From assembly GCA_002070505.1 (NCBI GenBank), contig MWDJ01000018.1, positions 1 to 61,146 on the forward strand: a stretch of DNA of 61,146 bases, read 5' to 3'. Both the position numbers and the translations under genes were made by a program. Shown one piece after another: positions 32,473-41,926 of this stretch (within the stretch, counting starts at the first letter, position 1; each line of letters begins with the position of its first letter). Under the pieces are notes generated by a model, which saw nothing but the letters and a program-made list of their open reading frames with translations, was not told the DNA's origin and made no database searches. This DNA comes from Bacteroidetes bacterium ADurb.Bin145 (lineage in GTDB: Bacteria; Bacteroidota; Bacteroidia; Bacteroidales; VadinHA17).

Positions 32473-34173
32473 ATGAAAACTCTTGTTATGTCTTTTACCG
32501 CGTTGATGATCTTTTTCAACGTATTTGCCGGTAATAATGACTCCTCCGGATCTGCCGGTGCAGGAATTTCAGTCCTGAGCAACGGGACTGCTGTTGAAGA
32601 TATTCCTCCAACTACCTCCCTGGTTTACCCCGGTCCTGACGGCAAGCTTGTTTATATCGCTGACAGCCTTGGTAACAGGATCCCGGATTTTTCAAATGCC
32701 GGATACAAGGGAGGTGGGGTTTCTATACCTTACGTTCCGAATAAAGTAACCGTGTGGCCCGTTGTGGGAGACAACTCAGCAAACATTCAGACTGCAATCG
32801 ACAAGGTTTCATCGCTTCCTTTGGATGCTTCCGGATTTCGGGGTGCGGTGTTGCTTAAAATGGGATTTTACAGACTCGAAAAACCCTTATACATTAAAGC
32901 TTCTGGTGTCGTTCTACGCGGTGAAGGAATGAGTGATATCGGAACCATTCTTTATGGCGTTTTGCCTGCCCGGGATCCAAATGCAACTGGCAGGGAACGA
33001 TTCGGAAGACCCGATATGATAAACATTGGAGCAGAAAATGGAACAGAACTGATAGAAGACAGCAAGCAATCAATTACTGATGATTACGTCCCTTTTGGGG
33101 CTGTTAGTTTTAATGTGAAATCTGCCAAGGGCTTTAAAAAAGGCGATAAAGTGATTGTTAAACGATATGGCAATGAAGCCTGGGTTAAAGAATTGAAGAT
33201 GAAGGATGAAATAGCCAACAGCAGAGCCTGGAAATTTGATATCAATTATGACCGCGAAATTATTAATATCAATGGAAACACCATTACGGTTGATGCACCC
33301 ATTTTTACGGCCATCGATAAACGCTGGGGAGGAGGCGAACTAATAAAATACAACGATAATCGCATTGAGCAGTCAGGTATTGAAAACTTGCGTGGAATAT
33401 CGGATTATAATCCAACGGTAAGAACCACAACCTACGGAAACATGGATCGCGACAAATTGGCGAAAGAGTACCAATACCAGGGAGACGAATATTACTCTGA
33501 CGAAAACCATTACTATAATTTTATCAGTTTTACAAATGTTAAAAATGCCTGGGCGCGAAATGTAACTGCTTTGCATTTTGCTTATAGCGCTGTGATAACA
33601 AGTGGCGGAGCTAAATGGATTACTGTTCAGGATTGCATTTCTATGGAACCTGTTTCGGTCCGGGCAGGTGGCAGGCGTTTTACATTCAAATTGAATGGCC
33701 AGTTAAGTCTGGTTCAAAGATGTTTATCCTATAAAGGCCGTCACTCTTTTGCAGGGGAAAGCGCCACTGCTAGTGGTAATGTGTTTCTTGACTGTAAAGC
33801 CATCAATCCCTACTCTACCAGTGAACCTCATGGCTACTGGGTAAATGGTATACTTTACGACAATGTGAAGGCACCATTAACAGCCCGGTATTGGGACTTT
33901 GTTATGGGATGGGCAGGAGCGAACACTGTCTTTTGGAACTGCGAGGGTGATTTCCTGATTCAAAGTCCGCCAACGGCTGCAAACTATTCCTTTGGACATA
34001 TCGGTGTAAACGCAGTATCATTTAACGCCGCATTGCAGGATTTAACGAAACCAAACGGCCATGTTGAATCGATGGATAAACATGTTACACCAAAAAGTTT
34101 ATATCTTACTCAGTTAAAAGAAAGACTTGGCGAACAGGCAGTTAAAAATGTCATTGGCTCGGATGATAATTAG
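32473..34173 (+). CDS. Secreted right-handed beta-helix protein, paralogue 1
   Basis: A 566-residue exported protein with a signal peptide ending near VFAG. The mature part begins with the shared module PPTTSLVYPGPDGKLVYIAD. A pectate-lyase-like segment follows (DNSANIQTAIDKVSSLPLDA to GVVLRGEGMSDIGTIL) and then many short beta-helix coils (NARVRNV-type turns, VQDCISMEPVS, VFLDCKAIN). The closing region PNGHVESMDKHVTPKSLYL is nearly invariant among the three paralogues. A polysaccharide-binding or lyase role is likely from the fold, but no catalytic triad could be assigned. There is no T9SS sorting domain and no SusC/D pair nearby. Confidence 0.8.
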   Translation: MKTLVMSFTALMIFFNVFAGNNDSSGSAGAGISVLSNGTAVEDIPPTTSLVYPGPDGKLVYIADSLGNRIPDFSNAGYKGGGVSIPYVPNKVTVWPVVGDNSANIQTAIDKVSSLPLDASGFRGAVLLKMGFYRLEKPLYIKASGVVLRGEGMSDIGTILYGVLPARDPNATGRERFGRPDMINIGAENGTELIEDSKQSITDDYVPFGAVSFNVKSAKGFKKGDKVIVKRYGNEAWVKELKMKDEIANSRAWKFDINYDREIININGNTITVDAPIFTAIDKRWGGGELIKYNDNRIEQSGIENLRGISDYNPTVRTTTYGNMDRDKLAKEYQYQGDEYYSDENHYYNFISFTNVKNAWARNVTALHFAYSAVITSGGAKWITVQDCISMEPVSVRAGGRRFTFKLNGQLSLVQRCLSYKGRHSFAGESATASGNVFLDCKAINPYSTSEPHGYWVNGILYDNVKAPLTARYWDFVMGWAGANTVFWNCEGDFLIQSPPTAANYSFGHIGVNAVSFNAALQDLTKPNGHVESMDKHVTPKSLYLTQLKERLGEQAVKNVIGSDDN

Positions 34174-34194
34174 AAATCTGAAAAATCTAAAAAG

Positions 34195-34311
34195 ATGAAA
34201 CCCACATGTATTAAATACACAAACACGTATGTATGTAATTTTCAATCATGTGGGTTCTCCCGCTTAGGCGGGACAGGCTATCAGACCTTTAAAATCAAAA
34301 TTATATACTGA
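34195..34311 (+). CDS. Candidate leader peptide ORF (copy 2), coupled to beta-helix gene
   Basis: A 38-codon frame beginning MKPTCIKYTNTYV and ending QTFKIKIIY. Its stop overlaps the ATG at 34311 (TGATG). It matches the leader at 15296 except for four substitutions and an in-frame 21-bp insertion containing the hairpin CCCGCTTAGGCGGG. The same 10-bp stem (AACCCACATG with CATGTGGGTT) is kept. Whether the peptide or the RNA is the functional unit is open. Confidence 0.45.
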   Translation: MKPTCIKYTNTYVCNFQSCGFSRLGGTGYQTFKIKIIY

Positions 34312-35945
34312 TGAAATCTGTTAAACTGATTCTAATTCCAATATTGTTTTTGGGAGCTGTTGCTTTAATAAAAGCTCAGGATATTCCACCGACAACAACT
34401 TTGGTATATCCCGGAACTGACGGCAAGCTTGTATATGTTGCCGACAGTCTGGGTAATAAAATTCCTGATTTCTCGAATGCCGGATATAAAGGCGGAGGTG
34501 TTCCGATTCCTTATGTTGCCAACAAAGTAACTGTTTGGCCTGTTTTGGGAGATAACTCAGCAAATATTCAGGCAGCAATCGACAAGGTTTCAGCCCTTCC
34601 GTTAGATGCTTCAGGCTTCAGAGGGGCTGTTCTTTTAAAAATGGGTACTTATGAACTTGAAAAACCAATCACCATAAAGGCTTCCGGCGTAGTACTCCGG
34701 GGAGAAGGGATGAGTGAAATTGGTACCATTCTCATAGGCAAAATACCAAAAGACAGACAAGCTTATGGCAGAGGCGGACTTGTAAATATAAGCGGCCCCA
34801 AAGCGATAGCTCCGCAGGAAGATACAAAACAAATTATCACGGATAAATATGTACCGGTTGGTGCTCGCAGTTTCAATGTGGCTTCGGCCAAGGGATTTAA
34901 AGTAGGTGACAAAATCCTGGTTAGGAGAATTGGTAACCAGGACTGGATAAAGGAGATTGGAGAAGATAGTATTTCAGCAGGCAGGAACAAATGGAGGCCT
35001 TTTAACATTACTTATGACAGAGTTATTGTTGATATCAAAGGAAATACAATTACCACTGACGTAACCATTTTCACGGCTGTTGATGCGCGCTGGGGCGGAG
35101 GCGAGATTCTTAAATACACCGATGAGCGTATAGAGCAGTCAGGGATAGAAAACCTTCGTGGTATTTCAGAATATAACCCTTCGGTCCGACAGAAGACGTA
35201 TGGCAACATGGACCGTGACAAGTTAGACCCTAAATTTCAGTATCAGGGCGAAGAGTATTTCTCGGATGAAAATCATGTAAGTAACTTTATTGTAATATCC
35301 AACGCAAAAAATGTCTGGATCAGGAACATCAGTGCACTCCACTTTGCCACAAGTGTTATCCAAAGTAACGCAGGCTCGAAGTGGATCACGGTGCAGGATT
35401 GCGAATCATGGGAGCCTGTTTCGCAACGTTGGGGTGGAAGAAGGTTTATTTACCAGATGAATGGCCAGCTCTGTTTGGTACAGAGGTGTTTTTCACAGAA
35501 AGGGAGACATTCATTTGTTCTTCAGAATGCCGAAGCAAGTGGAAATGTATTTCTCAATTGCGAGGCAGTAAATCCTTATTCCACAAGTGAGCCACATAAC
35601 CATTGGGTGAATGGCGTTTTATACGATAACGTAAAAGCTCCGCTTACAGCAAGGTATTGGGATTACATTATTGGCTGGGCTGGCGCTAATATTGTTTTCT
35701 GGAATTGTGAAGGCGATTTTCTGGTCCAGAGTCCGCCAACTGCAAAAAACTATTCGTTCGGACATATTGGGATAAATGCAGTAATTTTTAATGCCGGTTT
35801 GCAGGATCTCAAAAAGCCCAACGGACATGTTGAATCGATGGACTATCATGTTACTCCAAAGAGCCTTTACCTTACTCAGTTGAAAGAAAGATTAGGCATT
35901 GAAGCTGTCATGAATGTTATTACTGAAGGCCAGTCCTGGAAATAG
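34311..35945 (+). CDS. Secreted right-handed beta-helix protein, paralogue 2
   Basis: A 544-residue paralogue of the preceding protein, with a signal peptide ending IKAQ directly before IPPTTTLVYPGTDGKLVY. It keeps the GDNSANIQAAIDK segment, GVVLRGEGMSEIG, the VQDCESWEPVSQRWGGRRF coil, GNVFLNCEAVNPYSTSEPH and the VTPKSLYLTQLKERLG end. It differs mainly at residues 150-240. It alone among the three is preceded by the conserved leader element. It is probably co-expressed with its neighbours 1 and 3. Confidence 0.8.
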   Translation: MKSVKLILIPILFLGAVALIKAQDIPPTTTLVYPGTDGKLVYVADSLGNKIPDFSNAGYKGGGVPIPYVANKVTVWPVLGDNSANIQAAIDKVSALPLDASGFRGAVLLKMGTYELEKPITIKASGVVLRGEGMSEIGTILIGKIPKDRQAYGRGGLVNISGPKAIAPQEDTKQIITDKYVPVGARSFNVASAKGFKVGDKILVRRIGNQDWIKEIGEDSISAGRNKWRPFNITYDRVIVDIKGNTITTDVTIFTAVDARWGGGEILKYTDERIEQSGIENLRGISEYNPSVRQKTYGNMDRDKLDPKFQYQGEEYFSDENHVSNFIVISNAKNVWIRNISALHFATSVIQSNAGSKWITVQDCESWEPVSQRWGGRRFIYQMNGQLCLVQRCFSQKGRHSFVLQNAEASGNVFLNCEAVNPYSTSEPHNHWVNGVLYDNVKAPLTARYWDYIIGWAGANIVFWNCEGDFLVQSPPTAKNYSFGHIGINAVIFNAGLQDLKKPNGHVESMDYHVTPKSLYLTQLKERLGIEAVMNVITEGQSWK

Positions 35946-36021
35946 ACCGACTCTAATTTTAATCAGATTGAAAATGTAAACAGCTTAGCTGGTTTATAAC
36001 AAATTTTAAAGCTAGTAAATC

Positions 36022-37653
36022 ATGAAAAAACTAATAAAATATTCTTTTGTCTTGTTGATATTTTTTGTCAGCAGGTTTGTTCTTTCGGCTCAGGATTTGC
36101 CACCTACAACCACTTTGGTATATCCAGGAACAGACGGTAAACTGGTCTATGTATCAGACAGTCTGGGTAATAAAATTCCTGATTTCTCAAATGCAGGTTA
36201 TAAAGGCGGAGGTGTACCTATTCCGCGTGTGGCTATTAAAGAAACCGTTTGGCCAATATCTGGAGATAACTCTGTTAATATTCAGGCTGCAATCGATCGG
36301 GTTTCGGCATTAACTCCGGATGCTTCTGGATTTAGAGGAGTTGTACTCCTGAAAATGGGAACTTACCCGCTCGAAAAACCCATTTACATTAAAGCTTCAG
36401 GAATTGTCCTCAGGGGTGAAGGAATGAGTGATATTGGTACAATTCTGATTGGCAAACTTCAGAAGGAAGGACAAGGCAGGTCGTTCGGAAGAGCGGCGCT
36501 TGTAAATATCGACGGTACAGCACTTAAACTACAGGAAGAAACCAAACAGATAATCACCGACAACTATGTACCTGTTGGTGCTCGAAGTTTCAATGTAGTA
36601 TCTGCAAAAGCCTTTAAAACCGGAGATAAAATTATGGTCAGACGAATAGGCAATCAGGCATGGATTAAAGAAATTGGTGAGGATAGCATTGGAGCCGGAA
36701 GAAACAGATGGAGACCATTTAACATCAACTGGGACAGAGTAATCACCGAAGTTAAGGGCAACACAATTACGGTTGATGCGCCAATATTGTGCGCTATTGA
36801 AAAACGCTGGGGCGGCGGTGAAATAATGAAATACGACGACCAGGGGCGACTCGAACAGGTAGGGATTGAAAACTTAAGGGGAATTTCAGAATATAATCCT
36901 ACTGTCCGGATGACTTCTTATGGCAATATGGATCGTGGTAATTTTGATGACAAAACCAGACCGCATTACGAAGGAGATGAATATTATTCGGATGAAAACC
37001 ATTATTTCAATTTCATTAGTTTAACCCACACCGTAAACAGCTGGGTGCGAAACATCAGCGCCTTTCATTTTGGAAGTAGTGTTGTAAGCGCTGGTAATGG
37101 GACAAAATGGATTACAGTGCAGGATTGCGAGTCTTGGGAACCTGTATCGATCAGGGCTGGGGCAAGACGATTTACATACCAACTTAGCGGGCAGCTTTCG
37201 CTTGTTCAAAGGTGTTTTTCGCAAAAAGGGAGACACTCATTTGTTTTGGGCACAAACGCAACAGGTAATGTATTTCTTAATTGTGAAGCAGTCAATCCCT
37301 TTGCAACAAGCGAACCACATGCAAACTGGATAACAGGTTCGCTGTATGATAATGTTAAAGCTCCGCTTTCGGCCCGCTACTGGAAAGACATAAATATTGG
37401 CTGGGCCGGGGCTAATATAGTATTCTGGAACTGTGAGGGTGATTTCCTGATGCAAAGTCCGCCAACGGCCACAAACTATTCTTTCGGACATATTGGAATA
37501 AATGCATCTATATTCAATACTTTTTTTCAGGATCTTACAAAATCCAATGCTCATGTTGAATCGATGGACTATCATGTAACTCCTAAAAGCCTTTATCTTA
37601 CCCAGTTGAAAGAACGACTTGGAGAAGAAGCAGTTAAAAACGTGTTGAAATAA
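36022..37653 (+). CDS. Secreted right-handed beta-helix protein, paralogue 3
   Basis: A 543-residue third paralogue, with a signal peptide ending LSAQ before the LPPTTTLVYPGTDGKL module. It is closest to paralogue 2 in the middle (IGNQAWIKEIGEDSIGAGRN). Shared coils include VQDCESWEPVSIRAGARRF, FLNCEAVNPFATSEPHANW and FWNCEGDFLMQSPPTATNYS. The gene starts 76 bp after paralogue 2, and a strong hairpin terminator follows it. Tandem triplication with divergence suggests related but different polymer substrates. Confidence 0.8.
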   Translation: MKKLIKYSFVLLIFFVSRFVLSAQDLPPTTTLVYPGTDGKLVYVSDSLGNKIPDFSNAGYKGGGVPIPRVAIKETVWPISGDNSVNIQAAIDRVSALTPDASGFRGVVLLKMGTYPLEKPIYIKASGIVLRGEGMSDIGTILIGKLQKEGQGRSFGRAALVNIDGTALKLQEETKQIITDNYVPVGARSFNVVSAKAFKTGDKIMVRRIGNQAWIKEIGEDSIGAGRNRWRPFNINWDRVITEVKGNTITVDAPILCAIEKRWGGGEIMKYDDQGRLEQVGIENLRGISEYNPTVRMTSYGNMDRGNFDDKTRPHYEGDEYYSDENHYFNFISLTHTVNSWVRNISAFHFGSSVVSAGNGTKWITVQDCESWEPVSIRAGARRFTYQLSGQLSLVQRCFSQKGRHSFVLGTNATGNVFLNCEAVNPFATSEPHANWITGSLYDNVKAPLSARYWKDINIGWAGANIVFWNCEGDFLMQSPPTATNYSFGHIGINASIFNTFFQDLTKSNAHVESMDYHVTPKSLYLTQLKERLGEEAVKNVLK

Positions 37654-37695
37654 TCAGAACTTCCTGTACTTCTCAGAGCTCGAATAATCACAAAC

Positions 37696-37727
37696 AAAAA
37701 AACCGGAAGTTATCTCCCGGTTTTTTT
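37696..37727. terminator. Bidirectional intrinsic terminator
   Basis: A perfect 11-bp stem, AAAAAAACCGG (37696-37706) with CCGGTTTTTTT (37717-37727), and a 10-nt loop. It lies between the convergent beta-helix 3 gene and the bicupin lipoprotein gene and has a T-run in both directions. Confidence 0.85.
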
Positions 37728-37752
37728 ATGCTTCAATTGTGCAGGTTATTCG

Positions 37753-39684
37753 TTATAAATAATTCACATAACCTTCCATGTTGGTCCTGATCTTATAGAC
37801 CCAGCTGTAGCTTACTATATACAGTGTTTTCATATCTTCATCACCAAAGCACAGGCTGACGGGGAAATGAGGCAGGTTGATCATACCAACGAATTCACCT
37901 TTGGGATTGAATATCTGAACGCCATAATAGGTGCCTACATAAATATTACCCATTTTGTCAATAGCCATACCGTCAGAACTTGAAGATTTCCCTTTTCTGT
38001 CAAGTACATTGTCAACAAGGAACAGCTTTGCAAACTGTCTGCCGTTACTTATCGTACCATCTTCGTTTACGTCGTAGGCCCAGACATAATTCTCCTTATC
38101 GCTGTTTACAGGGTACCAGGATTCATCGTCGTAACAGTTATTGATATAAAGTGTTTTACCATCAGGAGAAAGCAGGATACCGTTAGGCATAGCAAACTCG
38201 TTAGGTTCAGTTATCCTTGTTATTTTACCTTCAGGTGAGATATAATAAACAGCACGCCCGGGCTGGAATTTCACAGCTTCCATTGTGAACTGCGGATCTG
38301 TGAAGTAGATTCCTCCTTTGGCATCGGTTATTATATCATTCGGTCCATCGATTTTCTTACCTTCATATCTGTCTGCTACAACTCTTACAATTCTGCCTTC
38401 TGTTGTCATCTCAATCACTCTGTGGCCGATCATGTCGCATACAAGGAGGTTGCCGTTCTTATATGGATAAAGACCGTTTGTCTGCATCCTGCCTTCTGTA
38501 ATATTTCTGTAGGAACCATCGGGACTCAATTCTACTATTGAACTTTTATCCGGATGAGCGCCCCATGCCTGGTCAAAACCCATATTTGAGAAATATATCT
38601 TGCCGTTCATCCATTTAGGTCCCTCGGCAAAAGTAATTGATGGTTTTGTAACTGTGCCGTCAACAAGGAGTTCAAGCTTAGAGTCTTCAGGAATAATAGC
38701 ATGATAAGCTTCCAGGGCTGCTTTTTCTTTTGCACTATAATCAGCTCTTGCAGGCCAGAAAATGTCAATAGCATCGCAACCGAGGTCACTTACTTTTGCT
38801 CCATGTACCATGTTCCCGGGTATCAGTACCAGATCATCCTTTTCCATTTTCTGTTCCCCGTCGAGAAGTATTTCATTGCATCCTCCGCGAAGTACAAGCA
38901 TAGTCTGAGCTTCCGGATGAATATGACGGTCGAACAGTGCTCCCGGGTCCATCGAGATAAAACTGATCTGAACATTTTTTCCTGTAATAAGTCTTGAGTT
39001 TGATCCTGCAGCAAGCGGCGTAAACTGAAGATTATAAAGATCATATACTTTGTTCGGAACTACATTCGGAACAGCCGGAATTTTAAGGTCAGCCATTGCG
39101 GCCGGTACTTTTGCAATGCCGGTTTTAACAAGATAGTCAGTACGGACCGGACTATAGACCTCGAAAAGCTTTGCACCATCAGGTCCGGCTGTCAGGGCGT
39201 TCTTGCTGTCTTTTTCAAGATAGACAAAATCTATCCTTGGGGTAACGCTGTGAGCGCCATCCTGTTCTTCTCTTTTTCTTGAGATCATATTTACAGAAGA
39301 TCCATTTATAAGCTGATCCACCGATCCTTCTAAAACAAACAAAAAACGGTCTGAAGGAAGTACTTCCTCGGGGATCTTTGCTCCCGGCTTAAGTTGAAGA
39401 ACGGCAACCATCGTGCCACTCCACCAGTAGATCTTTGCTTCAACTCCTGGATAAAGTGTGGTATTGGAGATATTGTCAAGATTTGTAACTATCCCCGGAT
39501 CCAGATTTGATTCAAGCTTTATCTTAGGCAGACCTGTAAGCTGCCTTTCAGCTAATGCATATTGTTTGATGAGGTCCTTATTTTTTTTCTGCCATTCGGG
39601 TGCCTTTGTGCACTGAGATAGAGTGATCGCTATCATAACCGTTAGTCCGGCAAGAATGATACTTTTTGTTGATTGTTGTTTCAT
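37753..39684 (-). CDS. Bicupin-SMP30/gluconolactonase fusion lipoprotein
   Basis: A 643-residue lipoprotein (lipobox LSQC). After a short helical stretch, two cupin-like domains follow. The first is around residues 70-160 (VVAVLQLKPGAKIPEEVLPSD). The second is around residues 230-310, with metal-site residues in FDRHIHPEAQTMLV and PGNMVHGAKV. The C-terminal 300 residues are an SMP-30/gluconolactonase-type six-bladed propeller (FAEGPKWMNGKIYFSNMG, DGPNDIITDAKGGIYFTDP, PNGILLSPDGKTLYI). The combination suggests a periplasmic sugar-lactone or enol-ester hydrolase. A TACATTTG (complement of 39765-39772) may be its -7 promoter element. Confidence 0.88.
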   Translation of the reverse strand: MKQQSTKSIILAGLTVMIAITLSQCTKAPEWQKKNKDLIKQYALAERQLTGLPKIKLESNLDPGIVTNLDNISNTTLYPGVEAKIYWWSGTMVAVLQLKPGAKIPEEVLPSDRFLFVLEGSVDQLINGSSVNMISRKREEQDGAHSVTPRIDFVYLEKDSKNALTAGPDGAKLFEVYSPVRTDYLVKTGIAKVPAAMADLKIPAVPNVVPNKVYDLYNLQFTPLAAGSNSRLITGKNVQISFISMDPGALFDRHIHPEAQTMLVLRGGCNEILLDGEQKMEKDDLVLIPGNMVHGAKVSDLGCDAIDIFWPARADYSAKEKAALEAYHAIIPEDSKLELLVDGTVTKPSITFAEGPKWMNGKIYFSNMGFDQAWGAHPDKSSIVELSPDGSYRNITEGRMQTNGLYPYKNGNLLVCDMIGHRVIEMTTEGRIVRVVADRYEGKKIDGPNDIITDAKGGIYFTDPQFTMEAVKFQPGRAVYYISPEGKITRITEPNEFAMPNGILLSPDGKTLYINNCYDDESWYPVNSDKENYVWAYDVNEDGTISNGRQFAKLFLVDNVLDRKGKSSSSDGMAIDKMGNIYVGTYYGVQIFNPKGEFVGMINLPHFPVSLCFGDEDMKTLYIVSYSWVYKIRTNMEGYVNYL

Positions 39685-39785
39685 AACCTATATAAATTTA
39701 AGTAATTGTTTGAATATCAGTGGTATAATTTAGATATATTTTCAATCATGGTTTAAATTGAGATCAAATGTAGTAAATTTTTATC

Positions 39786-40484
39786 TCAGATATGGAAAAA
39801 ACTATCGAGTCGTTTCCCCTTCTTAAGTCTGTAATGGTAAAAGAATAATACAAGCGCAAAAGGCAGTGCTGATACACCTGTAATGAGTGACCAGCGCAAT
39901 TCGGTTTTACCGGTGTGAAATTTATCAAGAAAAATTTCGGTTATGATACAGAACCCGGATAGTACCAGAAATCCGGCTGCGATTATATTCAATCCCTTAA
40001 AATGAGCAGCTTTATATAGGATTATTATTATGGCCGTCGCAATAGAGAGTGAAATAGTAACAGGGAATGCAAGGGGGAAGAACCATCTGATACCAGGGGT
40101 AAAGAGGTCTATCAGGAAAAGAGCAGCAAGAATTGTAAGCAATATGCCGGATGACAGTATTAACAGCCGCTTGTGAACGAGGTGGAAAAGAGTCAGAATG
40201 GTCCAGATTGCAAGCAATGCTGTATCTGAAAACAACGACCAGGAAAGGCCCTTTACTGTCAGAAGATCGACTATAGTGCAAATCACAATGTCGGAAAATG
40301 TAATTATTCCGCTCAGCTCCCACAGATACTTTTTGTTTTCTTTTCCCGGATACTGAACGGATTCTGGAAAGTTTTCCGATAATTGATCATCCTGTTCCTG
40401 TACAGACCGCGGATCTTTCCCGCAAAGAGGGCATCTAATAAAGCTTTCATCAAGCTCAACTCCGCAATTGATACATATAACCAT
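39786..40484 (-). CDS. Zinc-ribbon membrane protein (DUF6320-like)
   Basis: A 232-residue protein. The N-terminus has a zinc ribbon, CINCGVELDESFIRCPLCG, followed by a polar linker and about six membrane helices to the C-terminus. This matches the DUF6320 type, which often accompanies a condensation-domain-like acyltransferase, exactly as here (10 bp between genes). It may be the membrane partner of that acyltransferase; the function is unknown. Confidence 0.75.
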   Translation of the reverse strand: MVICINCGVELDESFIRCPLCGKDPRSVQEQDDQLSENFPESVQYPGKENKKYLWELSGIITFSDIVICTIVDLLTVKGLSWSLFSDTALLAIWTILTLFHLVHKRLLILSSGILLTILAALFLIDLFTPGIRWFFPLAFPVTISLSIATAIIIILYKAAHFKGLNIIAAGFLVLSGFCIITEIFLDKFHTGKTELRWSLITGVSALPFALVLFFYHYRLKKGKRLDSFFHI

Positions 40485-40494
40485 GTGTTTTGAT

Positions 40495-41784
40495 TTATGT
40501 TTGGTTCATAATTTTAACGTGAATTCCTTCATCAGTAAGGTGCCTGAAAATAAATTTTTCAAGGTCGTGCGATCGTGAGATATTGGTGAAACAAATTCTT
40601 ATCTTGTCGTTATATGAGACAAGTCCGCAGCTTACCTTTACTTTCGGATTAGGAGGGGGAGGCAGGATCTCAAAAGATTCTACCAACGCAGCCATTTCTT
40701 CAGGCAAAGCTATCTGCCCGAGATTTGTTACAATTCCTGTCCAGCGTTTTGAAGCCAATCCCCTGTAGACGAAAGCAATGCCCATTTTCTTAATGAACAG
40801 TGGGAGTATCCTTACAACGAAGAGCTTTTCATAGCTTACATTCGATGAGAGGAACCTTGATATCTGCTTTAAATCCGTGCTCATCTGAAGCTGGTGATGA
40901 ATTGACCGAAGTATTTCTTCAAAGGTGTACGAACCCAGGCGCAGGTCAATTTCGGGCAGTACAAACAGGGAGAAATTGCGCATTGTGCGGCTGGGGAGCT
41001 TATTTCTCATATTGACAGGGACCTCGACCCTAAGGGCGCTCTTCGTTTTCTTCCTACTTTTCGCTTGACTGTCGCAAAAGATCCTGTAAAGAGAATACAC
41101 ATAAACAGAAACAAAATATTCTGTTAATGTAACTTTATATTTCCTGGCAGTATTGAGAAGCTCACTCACACTTAAATCCGCACGTATTATTCTTACGCGC
41201 GGTTTTTTATTAAGCTTGAAGGGAAGATGCCATGCTTTGATAAGCTTTGCCGGCGGCGGTAACTTACTGAAGTACCTGTTATATCCGTCTTCAAATTCCT
41301 CTTCGGATATTTGTGAATCGGGCAGTATGATATCGCCTGTCTGGGTTATTTGCTTCCCGGTAATTTTAAGGTAGGAGTAAAGCAGCGATTTCAGGTATTC
41401 CAGTGCACCGCCACCATCGGTTAGTATATGCAGGAATTCAACAGAAATGCGGTTTTCTCTTACAACAATCCTGTATAAAAGTTCATTAGTCCTGTTTACA
41501 TCAAATGCCTTGCAGGGCATCCCTTCATCAGCCTGTATTACGGGGATCTGATCATTGAACTCAAGAAAATGCCAGAAAAGGCCGCTTCCCAGTGAGACAC
41601 TGAAATAGGGGAATCTCTTTGAGGTAATGGCAACTGCTTCTTTAAGAGCAGAATACTTAACAGGATCTTTTAGTGATACGGTTATTCTGAAGACGGATGT
41701 CAGGTTTTTCGACATTACAGCCGGAAAAAGTTTCGCAGCATTGTCAAGCTTCAGCCAGCCTCTTTCCTCGAATGATTTTTTGAT
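40495..41784 (-). CDS. Condensation-domain-like (alcohol acetyltransferase-type) acyltransferase
   Basis: A chloramphenicol-acetyltransferase/condensation-fold enzyme with catalytic motif HILTDGG (H-x3-DG). The first ATG is at 41715 and gives 406 residues. The frame is open upstream and encodes GWLKLDNAAKLFPAV, the conserved beginning of this family, back to an ATC at 41784 that follows GGGGAG by 7 nt. I therefore place the start at the rare codon ATC (429 residues). An upstream in-frame stop leaves no ATG, GTG or TTG for the extended form. It is linked to the DUF6320-like membrane protein gene. Substrates are unknown. Confidence 0.75.
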   Translation of the reverse strand: MKKSFEERGWLKLDNAAKLFPAVMSKNLTSVFRITVSLKDPVKYSALKEAVAITSKRFPYFSVSLGSGLFWHFLEFNDQIPVIQADEGMPCKAFDVNRTNELLYRIVVRENRISVEFLHILTDGGGALEYLKSLLYSYLKITGKQITQTGDIILPDSQISEEEFEDGYNRYFSKLPPPAKLIKAWHLPFKLNKKPRVRIIRADLSVSELLNTARKYKVTLTEYFVSVYVYSLYRIFCDSQAKSRKKTKSALRVEVPVNMRNKLPSRTMRNFSLFVLPEIDLRLGSYTFEEILRSIHHQLQMSTDLKQISRFLSSNVSYEKLFVVRILPLFIKKMGIAFVYRGLASKRWTGIVTNLGQIALPEEMAALVESFEILPPPPNPKVKVSCGLVSYNDKIRICFTNISRSHDLEKFIFRHLTDEGIHVKIMNQT

Positions 41785-41888
41785 TGCTTATCTCCCCGTT
41801 TAATTAAATAACAAAGATAATTTTTTATATTAATGTTGAAAAACCGCTCAATTTCACATTCTTCAAAGTGAACTTTAATGAAATACTG

Positions 41889-41919
41889 TTGTTATTTTTA
41901 TATCAAAAATATACATTTT
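41889..41919 (+). promoter_or_regulatory. Predicted promoter of the lactate dehydrogenase gene
   Basis: TTG at 41889-41891, a 20-bp spacer, then TACATTTT at 41912-41919, one mismatch from TAnnTTTG. Transcription would start within a base or two of the ATG at 41927, so the message may be leaderless. Confidence 0.35.
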
Positions 41920-41926
41920 ATTATCC

